Shown: positions 1 through 12,225, counted from the first letter of the stretch. The stretch: DNA of 64,000 bases from Pseudonocardia hierapolitana (GCF_007994075.1 NZ_VIWU01000001.1:4402001-4466000), one strand, 5' to 3'. Numbers and translations are program-made. Notes: generated from the sequence alone by a model not told the origin.

Positions 1-311
1 GCGCCGCCTACACCCTGCAGGAGCTGCTCACCATCAAGTCCGACGACGTGGTGGGCCGCGTGAAGGTCTACGAGGCCATCGTCAAGGGCGAGAACATCCC
101 CGAGCCGGGCATTCCGGAGTCGTTCAAGGTGCTCCTCAAGGAGCTCCAGTCGCTCTGCCTGAACGTCGAGGTGCTCTCGAGCGACGGCGCGGCGATCGAG
201 ATGCGCGACACCGACGACGAGGACCTCGAGCGGGCCGCGGCGAACCTGGGCATCAACCTGTCCAGCCGTCCCGGTTCCGACTCGATGACCGTCGACGACG
301 TCGTCAACTGA
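1..311 (+). CDS. rpoB: RNA polymerase beta subunit, C-terminal end (partial)
   Basis: The window opens inside this gene; the reading frame starts at base 3. The visible ~102 residues are the beta subunit C-terminus: a segment beginning [15 protein letters not shown], then [20 protein letters not shown], which is the clamp-anchoring end that packs against beta'. After this comes an acidic actinobacterial tail ending in DDVVN and a TGA stop. The rpoC start lies 38 bases downstream on the same strand, the usual rpoBC operon. The 5' part, including the rifampicin-binding region, is outside the window. Confidence 0.97.
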   Translation, partial: AAYTLQELLTIKSDDVVGRVKVYEAIVKGENIPEPGIPESFKVLLKELQSLCLNVEVLSSDGAAIEMRDTDDEDLERAAANLGINLSSRPGSDSMTVDDVVN

Positions 312-349
312 CCGCCGCCCAGAGCCGAATACGAACGAAGGAAACGAAT

Positions 350-4273
<3,924 letters not shown>

Positions 4274-4332
4274 GTAGGAGCAATCCGGTACCGGGGGGCG
4301 ACGGCCCTCCGGACCGGCTGCCCGATGCCCTG

Positions 4333-4377
4333 AACGGGGCCGGACACCTCTCTCCCGTGGAGGTGACCGGCCCCGTT
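4333..4377 (+). terminator. Hairpin terminator after rpoC
   Basis: A near-perfect stem-loop: AACGGGGCCGG (4333-4343) pairs with CCGGCCCCGTT (4367-4377), then one A-A mismatch, then CACCTC pairs with GAGGTG around a 9-base loop. There is no long U run, as is common in actinobacterial terminators. It lies 60 bases after the rpoC stop and before an unrelated gene, so it likely ends the rpoBC transcript. Confidence 0.75.
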
Positions 4378-4534
4378 CTGCTTCCCCCTCCCCGCACTCG
4401 CGGCACGCTCGTCCCGATCGGGTGTCACCTCCCCGCGATCGCCAGCACATCGGGGCGTTGTCGAGCATCACGATGCCGGGCGCGAGTCAGCGCCATGGGC
4501 AATTCGGATATGTCTGTCAATCGTTGCATCCTGG

Positions 4535-4540
4535 TACTCT
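4535..4540 (+). promoter_or_regulatory. Probable -10 box of a leaderless arsR-type mRNA
   Basis: TACTCT ends 7 bases before the GTG at 4548. No ribosome binding site lies between them, so transcription probably starts at or next to the start codon. No clear -35 box was found. Confidence 0.4.
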
Positions 4541-4547
4541 CTGCCCT

Positions 4548-4868
4548 GTGAGCAAGACGGAGCGGGCAGTGAGCGAAGAGGTCTTCCGCGCTCTGGCCAG
4601 CGCCACCCGGCTCGACATCCTGCACTGGCTCAAAGACCCCGCCCGCAACTTCGGCCACCAGGAGATCGGCGACTTCGACGTCGAAGGCGTGTGTGTCTCG
4701 GTGATTCAGGAACGCACCGGGCTGTCCCAACCGGCCGTGTCCGCGCATCTGAAGATCCTCTACCAGGCGAAGCTCCTGACCCGCCAGAAAATCGGCCACT
4801 GGCATTTCTACAAGCGGGACGACGAAGAGATAAAGCGCTTCCTCGATACGTTGGCCGAAGCATTGTGA
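4548..4868 (+). CDS. ArsR/SmtB-family winged-helix transcriptional regulator
   Basis: A 106-residue DNA-binding protein. The helix-turn-helix spans about residues 52-72 (core TGLSQPAVSAHLKIL), followed by a wing at 77-90. The N-terminal helix RALASATRLDILHWL is typical of ArsR proteins. Only one cysteine (C49) sits where metal sensors usually have a CxC pair, so it may not sense metal. An open frame continues upstream to 4422, but GTG at 4548 fits both the family N-terminus and the promoter spacing. It stands alone on its strand; its target is not evident. Confidence 0.82.
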   Translation: MSKTERAVSEEVFRALASATRLDILHWLKDPARNFGHQEIGDFDVEGVCVSVIQERTGLSQPAVSAHLKILYQAKLLTRQKIGHWHFYKRDDEEIKRFLDTLAEAL

Positions 4869-5248
4869 CGTGTCCCGCAAGGGCGCTGGAGTCGGCCGCT
4901 CATGACGTTCGGGAGCAGTCTCGAACAGGGCCGCTGCTTGCGCGCGCATCTCGTTCCAGGCGATGGTCCCGTCGGCTCCGCGGCCCGGGGCGACAACAAT
5001 CGCGAGCAACGCGCATCCGTCCTCGACCTGGTCGAGAGGCGAGTCCTGCGACTCCCGGTTCCTCCCCGGTCGCGGTCGATCCATCAGGTACGCCGGGTCG
5101 ACCGGCGGACCCGGTCTCAGCTGTCCGCGACCGGGGTGCTGTAGCGAGTCGTCGCAGTGCGGGTGGTGTGCCGCGGGTGCGGGCCAGGTGTCGGGCCGGT
5201 TCACGGTGACCTCCGGGCCGTGGCGGGGCGGGCGCCCGGTGGCCCCCC
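4869..5248. other. Gene-free stretch, possibly degraded
   Basis: About 380 bases between the ArsR-type gene and the RidA-family gene with no convincing gene. A reverse-strand frame from about 5204 to 4880 has some protein-like composition (a stretch reading GCALLAIVVAPG) but matches no family I know and runs on antisense through the ArsR gene. It may be a remnant. No tRNA, repeat or clear promoter was seen. Confidence 0.4.
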
Positions 5249-5713
5249 TCAGCGCAGGGCCGCGATGACGTCGAGTTCGACGGGCATGCCCGCGGGCAGC
5301 GCGGTGGAGCCGAAGGCGAGCCTGCTGTGTCGTGCCGGTGTGAAGGCGATGTCGAACACCTGCGATGCGCCGTCGGCGACCTCGGCGTGCCGTTGGAATC
5401 CTGGTGGGCAGGCGATGTGCACCGCCAACCTGACCACGCCGGACACGGCGGCGAGGCCGACCGCCGCGTGGACGACGGCCAGTGCGTTGAGCGCGGCCAT
5501 CGCGGCGGCGGAGCGGCCTTGATCGGGATCGAGGTCCTCTCCGACCCGCCCGGTCACGCCCGGCGCCCCCTGGCGGAGGGGAAGCATGCCACTGAGGTAG
5601 AGCAGACCGCCCGCTCGGATGGCCGGCACGTAGGAGCCCAGTGGCGGGGGTGCCTCGGGTAGGTGCAGGCCCGCGTCGTGCAGGCGTTGCAGTGGTTCGA
5701 TCATCGACGCCAT
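5249..5713 (-). CDS. RidA-family (YjgF/YER057c/UK114) protein
   Basis: A 154-residue protein with the RidA fold signature: GGLLYLSGMLP near the N-terminus, a central helix with QGRSAAAMAALNALAVV, and the C-terminal PARHSRLAFGSTALPAGMPVELDVIAAL. RidA proteins deaminate reactive enamine/imine intermediates, but this longer subgroup (YjgH/YabJ-like) is less well defined. The conserved arginine of true RidA is not evident, since the usual P-x-R-x-x-V motif reads PARHSRLAFG. The start could be the ATG at 5713 or the in-frame ATG at 5704. Its neighbour on the same strand is an NADP-dependent oxidoreductase 160 bases upstream. Confidence 0.8.
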   Translation of the reverse strand: MASMIEPLQRLHDAGLHLPEAPPPLGSYVPAIRAGGLLYLSGMLPLRQGAPGVTGRVGEDLDPDQGRSAAAMAALNALAVVHAAVGLAAVSGVVRLAVHIACPPGFQRHAEVADGASQVFDIAFTPARHSRLAFGSTALPAGMPVELDVIAALR

Positions 5714-5875
5714 CCGTTCCTGTACGTGTTCGATCTGTCAGTGTCGGCCCACGGTGATCTCCGTCGGCCAGAAACGCGTCGCGGCAGGAGCGACCGGCGG
5801 CCACCGGCGCCAGGGGTTCCGAGGCCACGATGGTGGCAACGGGTCCCGCCGGTGCCGGTGACCGCGCACGTCAGG

Positions 5876-6556
5876 TCACCCGATCAGCGACCCGATCGTG
5901 TGATCGGCTTGGCCCGGCGTCCAGCTCGTGCCGAGCAGCTTGTAGTTCATCCGGGGGAAGAAGTCGTAGCGGCTACCGAGCTCGCCGCTGAGCAGGGTCA
6001 TCCGTTCCACCGTGCGGGCGTTGCTGAGCCGTCCCGCGTCGAGGTAACGGAACGGGGTGCCCTCCCCGAGGCGGACGACCTGCTGCTTGGCCTCTTCGTC
6101 ATCGGAGACGACGAAGACGTCGCTCACCGTCCCGTCGAAGTCGGGGGCGTCGAAGACCACCCACCACACGTTCTTGAACGCGCCGACCACCCGTGTCCCG
6201 GGCAGCCGCTCGGCGATCTGTTCGGCGCCACTGGTCGTCCACGGGGTGATGAAGTCGCTGTAGTCGTCGTTGAACGGGTTGGTGATGTCGATCAGGATCT
6301 TGCCGGCGAGCTGGTCACGCAGCGCTTCCAGCCGATCGAGCAGCCCGTCGCGGATGAAGATGGCCGGCAGGACCACCGGCGCTTCGAGGGCGTCCTGGTA
6401 GGCGCCGCCCGTCAGACGGGGATGAGCCAGCGTGGTGGCGATCGTCCGGGCGCGGTCCGGATCGCGAGAGCCGAGGATGACGTCGCGTCCGGCCGCGCTG
6501 TACATCGCCGCGAGCCGCACTCCCATGCGTCCGGTGCCCAGGATGCCGATCGTCAA
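5876..6556 (-). CDS. NADP/F420-dependent oxidoreductase-like Rossmann protein
   Basis: A 226-residue protein of the family that contains NADPH:F420 oxidoreductase. The Rossmann motif GTGRMG is at residues 6-11, followed by the NADP-type stretch ILGSRDPDRA. The middle reads ILIDITNPF, matching the family (D-x-x-N-P). The start is TTG at 6556, supported by an excellent AAGGAGG Shine-Dalgarno sequence 7 bases upstream. The substrate cannot be told from sequence; proteins of this type also act on other hydride-transfer substrates. Confidence 0.8.
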   Translation of the reverse strand: MTIGILGTGRMGVRLAAMYSAAGRDVILGSRDPDRARTIATTLAHPRLTGGAYQDALEAPVVLPAIFIRDGLLDRLEALRDQLAGKILIDITNPFNDDYSDFITPWTTSGAEQIAERLPGTRVVGAFKNVWWVVFDAPDFDGTVSDVFVVSDDEEAKQQVVRLGEGTPFRYLDAGRLSNARTVERMTLLSGELGSRYDFFPRMNYKLLGTSWTPGQADHTIGSLIG

Positions 6557-6944
6557 GGTGGTACCTCCTTGTTGGTTGCGCGGTCTGGCGAGCGGGGTAG
6601 CCCAGCCAGCGCGACCGCTGTGATCGCCGGCCCCTTTGGCCAGCGAATATTGGTATATCGCAATGTAACACTCTTCCTTTGCGGCGGTAAGCGTGTGCGG
6701 TCGGTGAGCCCGAGCTCAGGCGAGGTGGCCGACCGGGACGACCGTGGCGCCGGCCGCGTGGACGGCGAGCTCGTCCGTGCGCAGGGCTGCCCGACCAGGC
6801 GTGCGCTGATCGTGCGCGTCCGGGAGAGGGGAGGGGATGAGCTCAGGACCCTTGCGGACCTGAGTCAGGATGTGGACGGACCCGGGCTGTACGAGCGGCG
6901 CAGCCGTCCAGGGGAGCGGGACGGAAGTGCCGTTCGGTCTGTGA
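6557..6944. other. Gene-free stretch with an AT-rich patch
   Basis: About 390 bases without a convincing gene between the TTG-started oxidoreductase and a monooxygenase remnant. An AT-rich block at about 6644-6672 (core GGTATATCGCAATGTAAC on the plus strand) stands out in this GC-rich DNA. It probably holds the promoter or operator of the reverse-strand gene. The rest shows nothing I can name. Confidence 0.4.
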
Positions 6945-7455
6945 TCAGGCCTGCGCCACGTACTGCCCGCCGTCCAAGCGCCTCGTGCGCCTGGCGTACT
7001 CCCGCATCGTGCCCGGCCAGTTGTTCATGGTCCGGCGGCTCGCCGTGCGGTAGCAGCTGCGGCAGCCGGTCCACACCGAGTGGGCGAGGCGTTGCTGGAC
7101 CTCGGCGTCGAACCGGGCGGCAACCTCGGGGCGCACGGTGAGCGTGGGCACGCCGCAGCGCAGCAGCTCGAGCGCCTGCCGCACGTAGCCGATCTGCACT
7201 CCAGCATGTGCACGATCGAGCCGGAGCCGAGGCTCGTGTTCGGCGTAGAGCAGGCAGAGGTTCGGGAAGCGTGGCACGGTGATGCCGAGGTGGGCGCTCG
7301 CGCCGTCGCGCCACCGTTCGGAGAGCTCGTGCCCGCCGGGGCCGAACACCTTCGTCGGCGGCGTGCTCCGCGCCGTCCGCCGTGCGGACGCCCATGGCGG
7401 CGACCTCGGCGATGGGGTCGGTCACGAGGTGGACGTGCGGCCGGGCGAGCGCCGG
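6945..7455 (-). pseudogene. Flavin-containing (Baeyer-Villiger type) monooxygenase remnant, C-terminal third
   Basis: Three reverse-strand frames together spell the C-terminal part of a class B flavin monooxygenase. From 7455 the frame reads ALARPHVHLVTDPIAEV and VRTADGAEHAADE. A second frame continues LGITVPRFPNLCLLYAEHEP. A third briefly supplies HMLEC. The second then resumes with IGYVRQALELL and ends with TMNNWPGTMREYARRTRRLD. Family proteins show these motifs in this order in one frame, so at least two or three frameshifts have occurred. The N-terminal two thirds are missing; the remnant abuts the stop codon of the HxlR-type gene. Confidence 0.8.
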
Positions 7456-7459
7456 AGAT

Positions 7460-8167
7460 CTAGCGGCTGTGGGGGACGGCCACTTCTGAGTGGCGCTCCT
7501 GGGTGGCGGCCGGCTGGTCGCCGGAGGGCCACGGCTCGGTGACCGCGCGCAGCAGCCGGTCGATGGCCGACAGATCTCCCACGACGGTGGCGCTGCCGTC
7601 GGCGCATGCGGTGTCGAGTGTGGCCGGGTCGGTGAGCAGGGCGCTGAGCGTCATGGGCTCCGTACGGAGCGAGGCGGCTGCCGTTGCAGGTTCACCGGGC
7701 TGCACCTCGACCCGTCCGGACGCCAGGCGGACCGTCCACACCCGGCCCTCGAGCTCGAGACGGCAACTCGTCGGCGGCGCCGCGGGGTCGGGGCGAGCGG
7801 CACGTTGCAGGAAGATCAGCACGGATGTGGCGCTGAGCGAGCTCGGCGGCGGGGGTTGCGGCGCGTCCATGCCCCAGTCGCTCAGAGCCATCAGGATCGG
7901 TTCCAGCTTCCGGCCCCGTTCGGTCAGTTCGTAGGCCCGCGGGCCTTCCGTGGGTGCCGGCCGGTGGATCACCCCCTTGTCCTCCAGTTCGCGGAGTCGG
8001 TCTGCGAGCAGGTTCGAGCTGACGTGGGGGAGCGCCCGACGCAGCTCCGAGAAGCGCTGAGGCGCCAGGAGCAGCTCGCGGACGACCAGTAGGGCCCATC
8101 GCTCCCCGACGACGTCGAGGGCACGGGCGATCGCACATGAGTCCCGATAGCTACGGCTGGTCGGCAT
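7460..8167 (-). CDS. HxlR-type regulator fused to an SCP2-like domain
   Basis: A 235-residue protein. Residues ~1-100 form an HxlR winged helix: YRDSCAIARALDVVGERWALLVVRELL, then RFSELRRALPHVSSNLLADRLRELEDKG. Residues ~120-220 resemble the SCP2 sterol-carrier fold often attached to this subgroup. The ATG at 8167 is preferred over the longer frame to 8203 because GAGGAGG lies just upstream. It is divergent from the MFS/SDR/VOC genes, which it probably regulates. The stop codon touches a monooxygenase remnant, suggesting a recombination junction. Confidence 0.85.
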   Translation of the reverse strand: MPTSRSYRDSCAIARALDVVGERWALLVVRELLLAPQRFSELRRALPHVSSNLLADRLRELEDKGVIHRPAPTEGPRAYELTERGRKLEPILMALSDWGMDAPQPPPPSSLSATSVLIFLQRAARPDPAAPPTSCRLELEGRVWTVRLASGRVEVQPGEPATAAASLRTEPMTLSALLTDPATLDTACADGSATVVGDLSAIDRLLRAVTEPWPSGDQPAATQERHSEVAVPHSR

Positions 8168-8207
8168 GCCGCCCTCCTCGTCGAACTGATCCGAAACTAC
8201 CACAGCT

Positions 8208-8265
8208 CCTAGTTGTTATACGCAAGCGATAATGGTTGACTTTTGCAACCACACATGGCTACGGT
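8208..8265. promoter_or_regulatory. Divergent promoter region, HxlR gene / MFS gene
   Basis: An AT-rich intergenic block. Forward: TTGACT (8236-8241), an 18-base spacer and TACGGT (8260-8265), about 160 bases before the MFS start. Reverse: TATAAC (8220-8215), an excellent -10 box toward the HxlR gene. The promoters are close enough for one regulator to cover both. Confidence 0.5.
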
Positions 8266-8424
8266 CTGCTCGGGCGCAGGTCGTGCAGGACGTGCCGGCC
8301 CGAGCACCGGGGTGCATGGCCGTACTGCCAGGACGGCCTCGGCGGACGAGGTCGAGATCACCGGGCCCATCTGGCGACCCTCTGCGGCAGCACCAGCGCG
8401 AGGGATTCCTCGAGAGGGAGCAGG

Positions 8425-9662
8425 ATGAAGCAGACGAGTACTCAGCCGGAAACGCTGAGTCGGGGCAGGACGAACCTCGCTCTGGCCACGCTGTTCCTGG
8501 GAATGTTCGTGCTGGGCAGCGGCGAACTGCTCGTGGTCGGCTTGCTGACCCTGATCGCGGCCGACCTCCAGGTCTCCATCCCCACTGCGGGCGTTCTGGT
8601 GACCGCTTATGCGTTGGGCCTGGCCATGGGGGCCCGATCCTGACCGCACTGACGATCAGGCTGAACAAGCGGACGATCCTGATCGCGACGGTCGCCCTGG
8701 TCGTCCTCCTCACCCTGATCCCGGTGCTGACCGGCACATTCGGGCTGTTCGTCGTGGCCCGCACCACCGTCGGAGCACTGCACGGCCTGTTCGTCGCCGT
8801 CGGGTTCGTGCTGGCGATGTCGATCGTCCCGCCGGAGCGCATGGGCCGGGCGATCTCGGTGGTCGTCTCGGGGCTCTTCGTGTCGACCGCGTTGGGCGTG
8901 CCGCTGGGCACGCTGGTCGGTCAGGTGCTGGGCTGGCGCGGTTCGTTCACGGCGGTCGCCGTGCTCGGTGTGGTGGCGCTGATCGCCACGCTGGTGGTGA
9001 TCCCGTCCATGTCCAGCACCGGTGGCGGCGCGGGCAGCCAGGCCAGGTACGCGTTCGCACCACGGGTGCTCGCCGCGCTGCTCATGAACGCACTGGCGTT
9101 CGCGGCGGTCTACTCGGCGCTCACGTACATCGTGCCGTTCCTGGAGAGCATCACGGGCATCTCCGGCGCGCTGATCAGCGTGTTCCTCCTGGCCTACGGT
9201 GTGGCCGCCGCGGTGGGCTCGTTCGCAGGCGGTCGGTTCGCCGACCAGGACGCCGCGCGCACCCTGATCGTCGGCGCCATCGGGGTGGCGGTCTCCCTGC
9301 TGGTGCTCTACCTCGCCGGCACGATCGCCGCGCTCGTGGCGCTGGCGCTACTGGCTCTCGGCTCGTTCGCGATGGGCATGGTGCCCTCGTTGCAGTACCG
9401 CGTGGTGAGCCTGGCCGGCCCGGGTGGCCAGCTGGCGTCCTCGCTGCCCGTCTCCGCGGCCAACGTGGGGATCGCGTTGGGCGCATACGGCGGTGGCGTG
9501 GCGATCGGCAGCTCCACCGCCTCGTCCGCGGTGATCATCGGCCTGATCATCGCGATGGTCTCCATCCCGGTCGCCTGGGCCACCAGCTTCCTGAAGCCTC
9601 CGGCCACTGCGGACGCGGCGGAGCCCGTAGTGGCGGCGGACGTGGCCCCCGAGCCCGCGTGA
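8425..9662 (+). pseudogene. MFS (DHA1) drug-efflux-type transporter with a one-base frameshift
   Basis: A major facilitator protein of the chloramphenicol/arabinose-efflux type, split over two frames. The first frame starts at ATG 8425 (GGGAG upstream), gives TM1 and half of TM2 (AGVLVTAYALGLAMG) and stops at 8643. The rest (GPILTALTIRLNKR onward, about ten membrane segments) is read in the next frame to 9662. One extra G in the G5 run at 8628-8632 would restore LAMGGPILTALT, as in intact relatives. It is either a recent pseudogene or a sequencing error. SDR and VOC genes follow on the same strand. Confidence 0.85.
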
Positions 9663-9694
9663 TCACGGAAGAAACGAACACCTGGAGGACGCAC

Positions 9695-10504
9695 ATGAGC
9701 GGCTTGCTGCTCGAGAAGAAGAACGCTGTGATCTACGGCGGCGGCGGAGCCATCGGTGGTGCCATCGCACGGGTGTTCGCCCGGGAAGGCGCGAGCGTCT
9801 TCATCGCCGGGCGGACGCAGGCGAAGCTCGACGCCGTGGCGCACGACATCGCCGCGGCGGGTGGAACGGTCGAGACCGCGCACGTCGACGTTCTCGACGA
9901 GCGGGCGGTCCAGGAGCACGCCGATGCGATCGCGGCGACGGCCGGCAGCATCGACGTCGCCGTCAACGCCGTGAGCGTCATGCACGACCAGGGGACTCTG
10001 CTGGCGGACCTCTCGCTGGAGGAGTTCATGCGGCCGATCGACGGTTTTCTGCGGCCGCTGTTCATCACGAGCAAGGCCGTGGCACGGCACATGGGTCGCG
10101 AGCGTCCCGGCGTCATCCTGACCCTGTCCGAACCGGGTGCCAAACTGGCCATCGGCGGCATCCTGGGGCACGGCGTGAGCGCGGCCGGCAAGGAGGCGTT
10201 CTCGCGGCTGCTGGCCGCCGAGCTGGCACCCGGCAACATCCGGGTGGTCGACATCCGCCCCCACGCCGTCGTCGATGCGCCGGCAGCGGGTTCCTACACG
10301 AAGGACCTCTTCACGCAGTCCGCGGCGGCAGCCGGGCAGTCGGTCCAGGAGTTCCTCGAAGGCGGATTGGCGCAGGGAACGCTCCTGAAGAGGCTGCCCA
10401 CGCTCTCCGAAATCGCCGAGACCGCCGCGTTCCTGGCTTCGGATCGCGCTGGAGCCATGACCGGAACAGTTGTCAACCTCTCCGGTGGCGCACTTGTGGA
10501 CTGA
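9695..10504 (+). CDS. Atypical short-chain dehydrogenase/reductase (SDR)
   Basis: A 269-residue Rossmann protein with start ATG 9695 after CTGGAGGA. The cofactor loop is YGGGGAIGGA at residues 14-23, the NADP-type basic stretch FIAGRTQAKLD follows, and the helix-4 motif reads NAVSV. A serine (S145) sits near the catalytic-serine position, but the YxxxK signature reads S162-A-A-G-K166: the catalytic tyrosine is replaced by serine. It may be non-catalytic or use different chemistry. It lies 32 bases after the broken MFS gene and 30 bases before a VOC-family gene, so probably one operon. Confidence 0.85.
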   Translation: MSGLLLEKKNAVIYGGGGAIGGAIARVFAREGASVFIAGRTQAKLDAVAHDIAAAGGTVETAHVDVLDERAVQEHADAIAATAGSIDVAVNAVSVMHDQGTLLADLSLEEFMRPIDGFLRPLFITSKAVARHMGRERPGVILTLSEPGAKLAIGGILGHGVSAAGKEAFSRLLAAELAPGNIRVVDIRPHAVVDAPAAGSYTKDLFTQSAAAAGQSVQEFLEGGLAQGTLLKRLPTLSEIAETAAFLASDRAGAMTGTVVNLSGGALVD

Positions 10505-10534
10505 GTTCCGGATTCGCGGAAAAGGAGATCATCG

Positions 10535-10885
10535 ATGACGACGCTCAAGCCCGGCAGCATGCTGCTCGGCACCACCCGTCCCGCCGAGCTGCGGGCTTGG
10601 TACATCAAGGCGCTGGCGCCGGAGTTCACCGGTGAGGGCGCGATCGACCTCGGCGGCTTCCTGCTGGTCATCGACGGGCGCGACGACGTCGAGGCGAAGA
10701 ACGACCAACCGGGCCGCGCGATCGTCAACTTCCACGTCGACGACTTCGACGCCGTGGAGGCCCAGCTGAACGCGGCCGGCGTGGAGTGGATCTCGATCGC
10801 GGACCGGCCGAAGGGCAGGTTCGGCACGTTCGCCGACCCCGACGGGAACTACCTCCAGATCATCGAGTGGTCGAAGGACGCCTGA
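10535..10885 (+). CDS. VOC-superfamily (glyoxalase/bleomycin-resistance-like) protein
   Basis: A 116-residue protein with one beta-alpha-beta-beta-beta pair of the vicinal oxygen chelate fold. It has the characteristic end FGTFADPDGNYLQIIEW and the middle VNFHVDDFDAVEAQL. Members bind a metal and act on small electrophiles or simply bind drugs; this one cannot be assigned a substrate. The start ATG follows AAAAGGAG. It ends the MFS-SDR-VOC run and is followed by a strong bidirectional hairpin. Confidence 0.85.
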   Translation: MTTLKPGSMLLGTTRPAELRAWYIKALAPEFTGEGAIDLGGFLLVIDGRDDVEAKNDQPGRAIVNFHVDDFDAVEAQLNAAGVEWISIADRPKGRFGTFADPDGNYLQIIEWSKDA

Positions 10886-10899
10886 GACCCGACGTCCTC

Positions 10900-10936
10900 G
10901 CGTGCCCGGTCGGCGGGAGGCGCCGACCGGGCACGC
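10900..10936. terminator. Bidirectional hairpin between convergent genes
   Basis: A perfect 15-bp stem: GCGTGCCCGGTCGGC (10900-10914) and its complement (10922-10936) around a 7-base loop. It lies exactly between the convergent VOC and flavin monooxygenase genes. Confidence 0.8.
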
Positions 10937-10943
10937 CGTTGTG

Positions 10944-12131
10944 CTATCGGACCAGCGTGCCGTCGGCCGGGTACCGGTCCAGTCGCACCGTGTTCGCCGA
11001 GCCCTCTGTCAGGCGCACGAACAGAGGGAGCAGCAGGCGGCTCGACAGCACCCGGTAGACGCGGTTGCGACGTCGGATCTTCGCCGTGGTCGGCGGGGCC
11101 AGGAAGGGGCCCGCGTTGCGCGCCTGCTTCTGCCCGCTGACGGCGCCCTTGCGCAGCGCGGCCTCGTACCGGGCGAAGGCGGTCGTGTGATCGCCGCCCG
11201 CCGCCGCGAGCTCGGCGGCCAGGATGTAGGCGCCCGCCATCGCCAGGCCTGTGCCGCTTCCGCCGGGGCCCGCAGCCCATGCCGCATCGCCGAGGAGCAC
11301 GATGCGGCCCTGCGACCAGCGGGAGAGGTGGATCTGGGCGAACCGGTCGAACCACAGGTCGGTCGCCGATGCGAGCCCGGTGAGCAGCCGCGGCACCTCC
11401 CACCCCGCGTCGGCGAACCGGTCGGTCACGATGCCGACGATCTGATCGCGGTCGCGGCGGTCGTACTCGAGCGGTGGAGCGGAGAACACCAGCCCGACAC
11501 CCGCTGTCGCCGCGTCGCGGCCGCTGGAGATCATCACGCCGAGACCGGGCTCGTTGTGGAGCAGGCCGGAGTGGTCGAGGCCCCAGTGGTTGGGGACGCT
11601 GAAGCCCGCCTGGTAGAAGCCGAGGAACGTCGAGAACCGCTCCTCGGGGCCCCAGACGAGGGAGCGCACCCCGGAGTGCGTGCCGTCCGCACCGACCACG
11701 AAGTCGAAGCGGCGCGTCCCGCCGCGCTCGAAGGTGGCGTCGACGCCGCTCGCGTCCTGCGCGAGCGCGGTGATCGAGTCGCCGAACACGTACTCGGCGT
11801 CCTCGCGGGTGCGCTCGTACAGGATGCGCGCGAGGTCGCCGCGCTGGATCTCGACCTCGCCGCTCATGAACGCGGCGGGCAGCGTGACGAGCGCGCGCCC
11901 TGATTCGTCGACGACGACCTGCTCGCCCATCCCGGTCTCCGCGGCGCGCACGGAGTCGACCAGGTCCATCCGGCGCAGCAGCTCCATCTGTGCTCCGCGG
12001 AAGTCGACGCCGTGGCCACCGGTCCGCAGTCGGGGCGCCTGCTCGACCACGGTCACGTCGTAGCCGCGCCGCAGGAGCCAGTACGCGAGCGTGGGCCCGG
12101 CCACGCTCGCTCCGGAGATCAGGACGTGCAC
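10944..12131 (-). CDS. FAD-dependent monooxygenase, group A (PHBH/TetX-like)
   Basis: A 395-residue aromatic-hydroxylase-type flavoprotein. The ADP-binding motif GASVAG is near the N-terminus (VHVLISGASVAGPTLAYWL), the DG motif reads VVGADGTHSGVR, and the GD motif reads VLLGDAAWAAGPGGSGTG. The frame opens at 12203, but GTG at 12131 begins exactly at the Rossmann strand and has GGGGGA just upstream, so it is preferred. Members hydroxylate phenolics or modify antibiotics; the substrate is unknown. It is divergent from a TetR gene across a repeated operator, so it is likely repressed by that TetR protein. Confidence 0.88.
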   Translation of the reverse strand: MHVLISGASVAGPTLAYWLLRRGYDVTVVEQAPRLRTGGHGVDFRGAQMELLRRMDLVDSVRAAETGMGEQVVVDESGRALVTLPAAFMSGEVEIQRGDLARILYERTREDAEYVFGDSITALAQDASGVDATFERGGTRRFDFVVGADGTHSGVRSLVWGPEERFSTFLGFYQAGFSVPNHWGLDHSGLLHNEPGLGVMISSGRDAATAGVGLVFSAPPLEYDRRDRDQIVGIVTDRFADAGWEVPRLLTGLASATDLWFDRFAQIHLSRWSQGRIVLLGDAAWAAGPGGSGTGLAMAGAYILAAELAAAGGDHTTAFARYEAALRKGAVSGQKQARNAGPFLAPPTTAKIRRRNRVYRVLSSRLLLPLFVRLTEGSANTVRLDRYPADGTLVR

Positions 12132-12182
12132 GTTGTTCCCCCTCGGTCGGTGTGCCGGGGACGGTACGCACGCCTTGCACAA

Positions 12183-12216
12183 TTGGTCAAACCACTTGGG
12201 CAAACCACTTGGGCAA
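12183..12216. promoter_or_regulatory. Three-copy operator array between monooxygenase and tetR
   Basis: TTGGTCAA (12183), TTGGGCAA (12196) and TTGGGCAA (12209) repeat with an exact 13-bp period; CAAACCACTTGGG is an exact tandem repeat. Each box is a partial palindrome (TTG-nn-CAA). The position between divergent genes suggests binding sites for the adjacent TetR protein. Confidence 0.6.
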
Positions 12217-12225
12217 ACCGTGCGC

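Noticed and set aside
4880..5204. Possible reverse-strand gene between the ArsR-type and RidA-type genes
   Set aside because: Some stretches look protein-like, but no family was recognised and the frame continues antisense through the ArsR gene; kept only as a possible remnant.
8620..8645. Programmed ribosomal frameshift in the MFS gene
   Set aside because: No slippery heptamer or downstream structure was evident, and MFS exporters are not known to use one; loss of one G is simpler.
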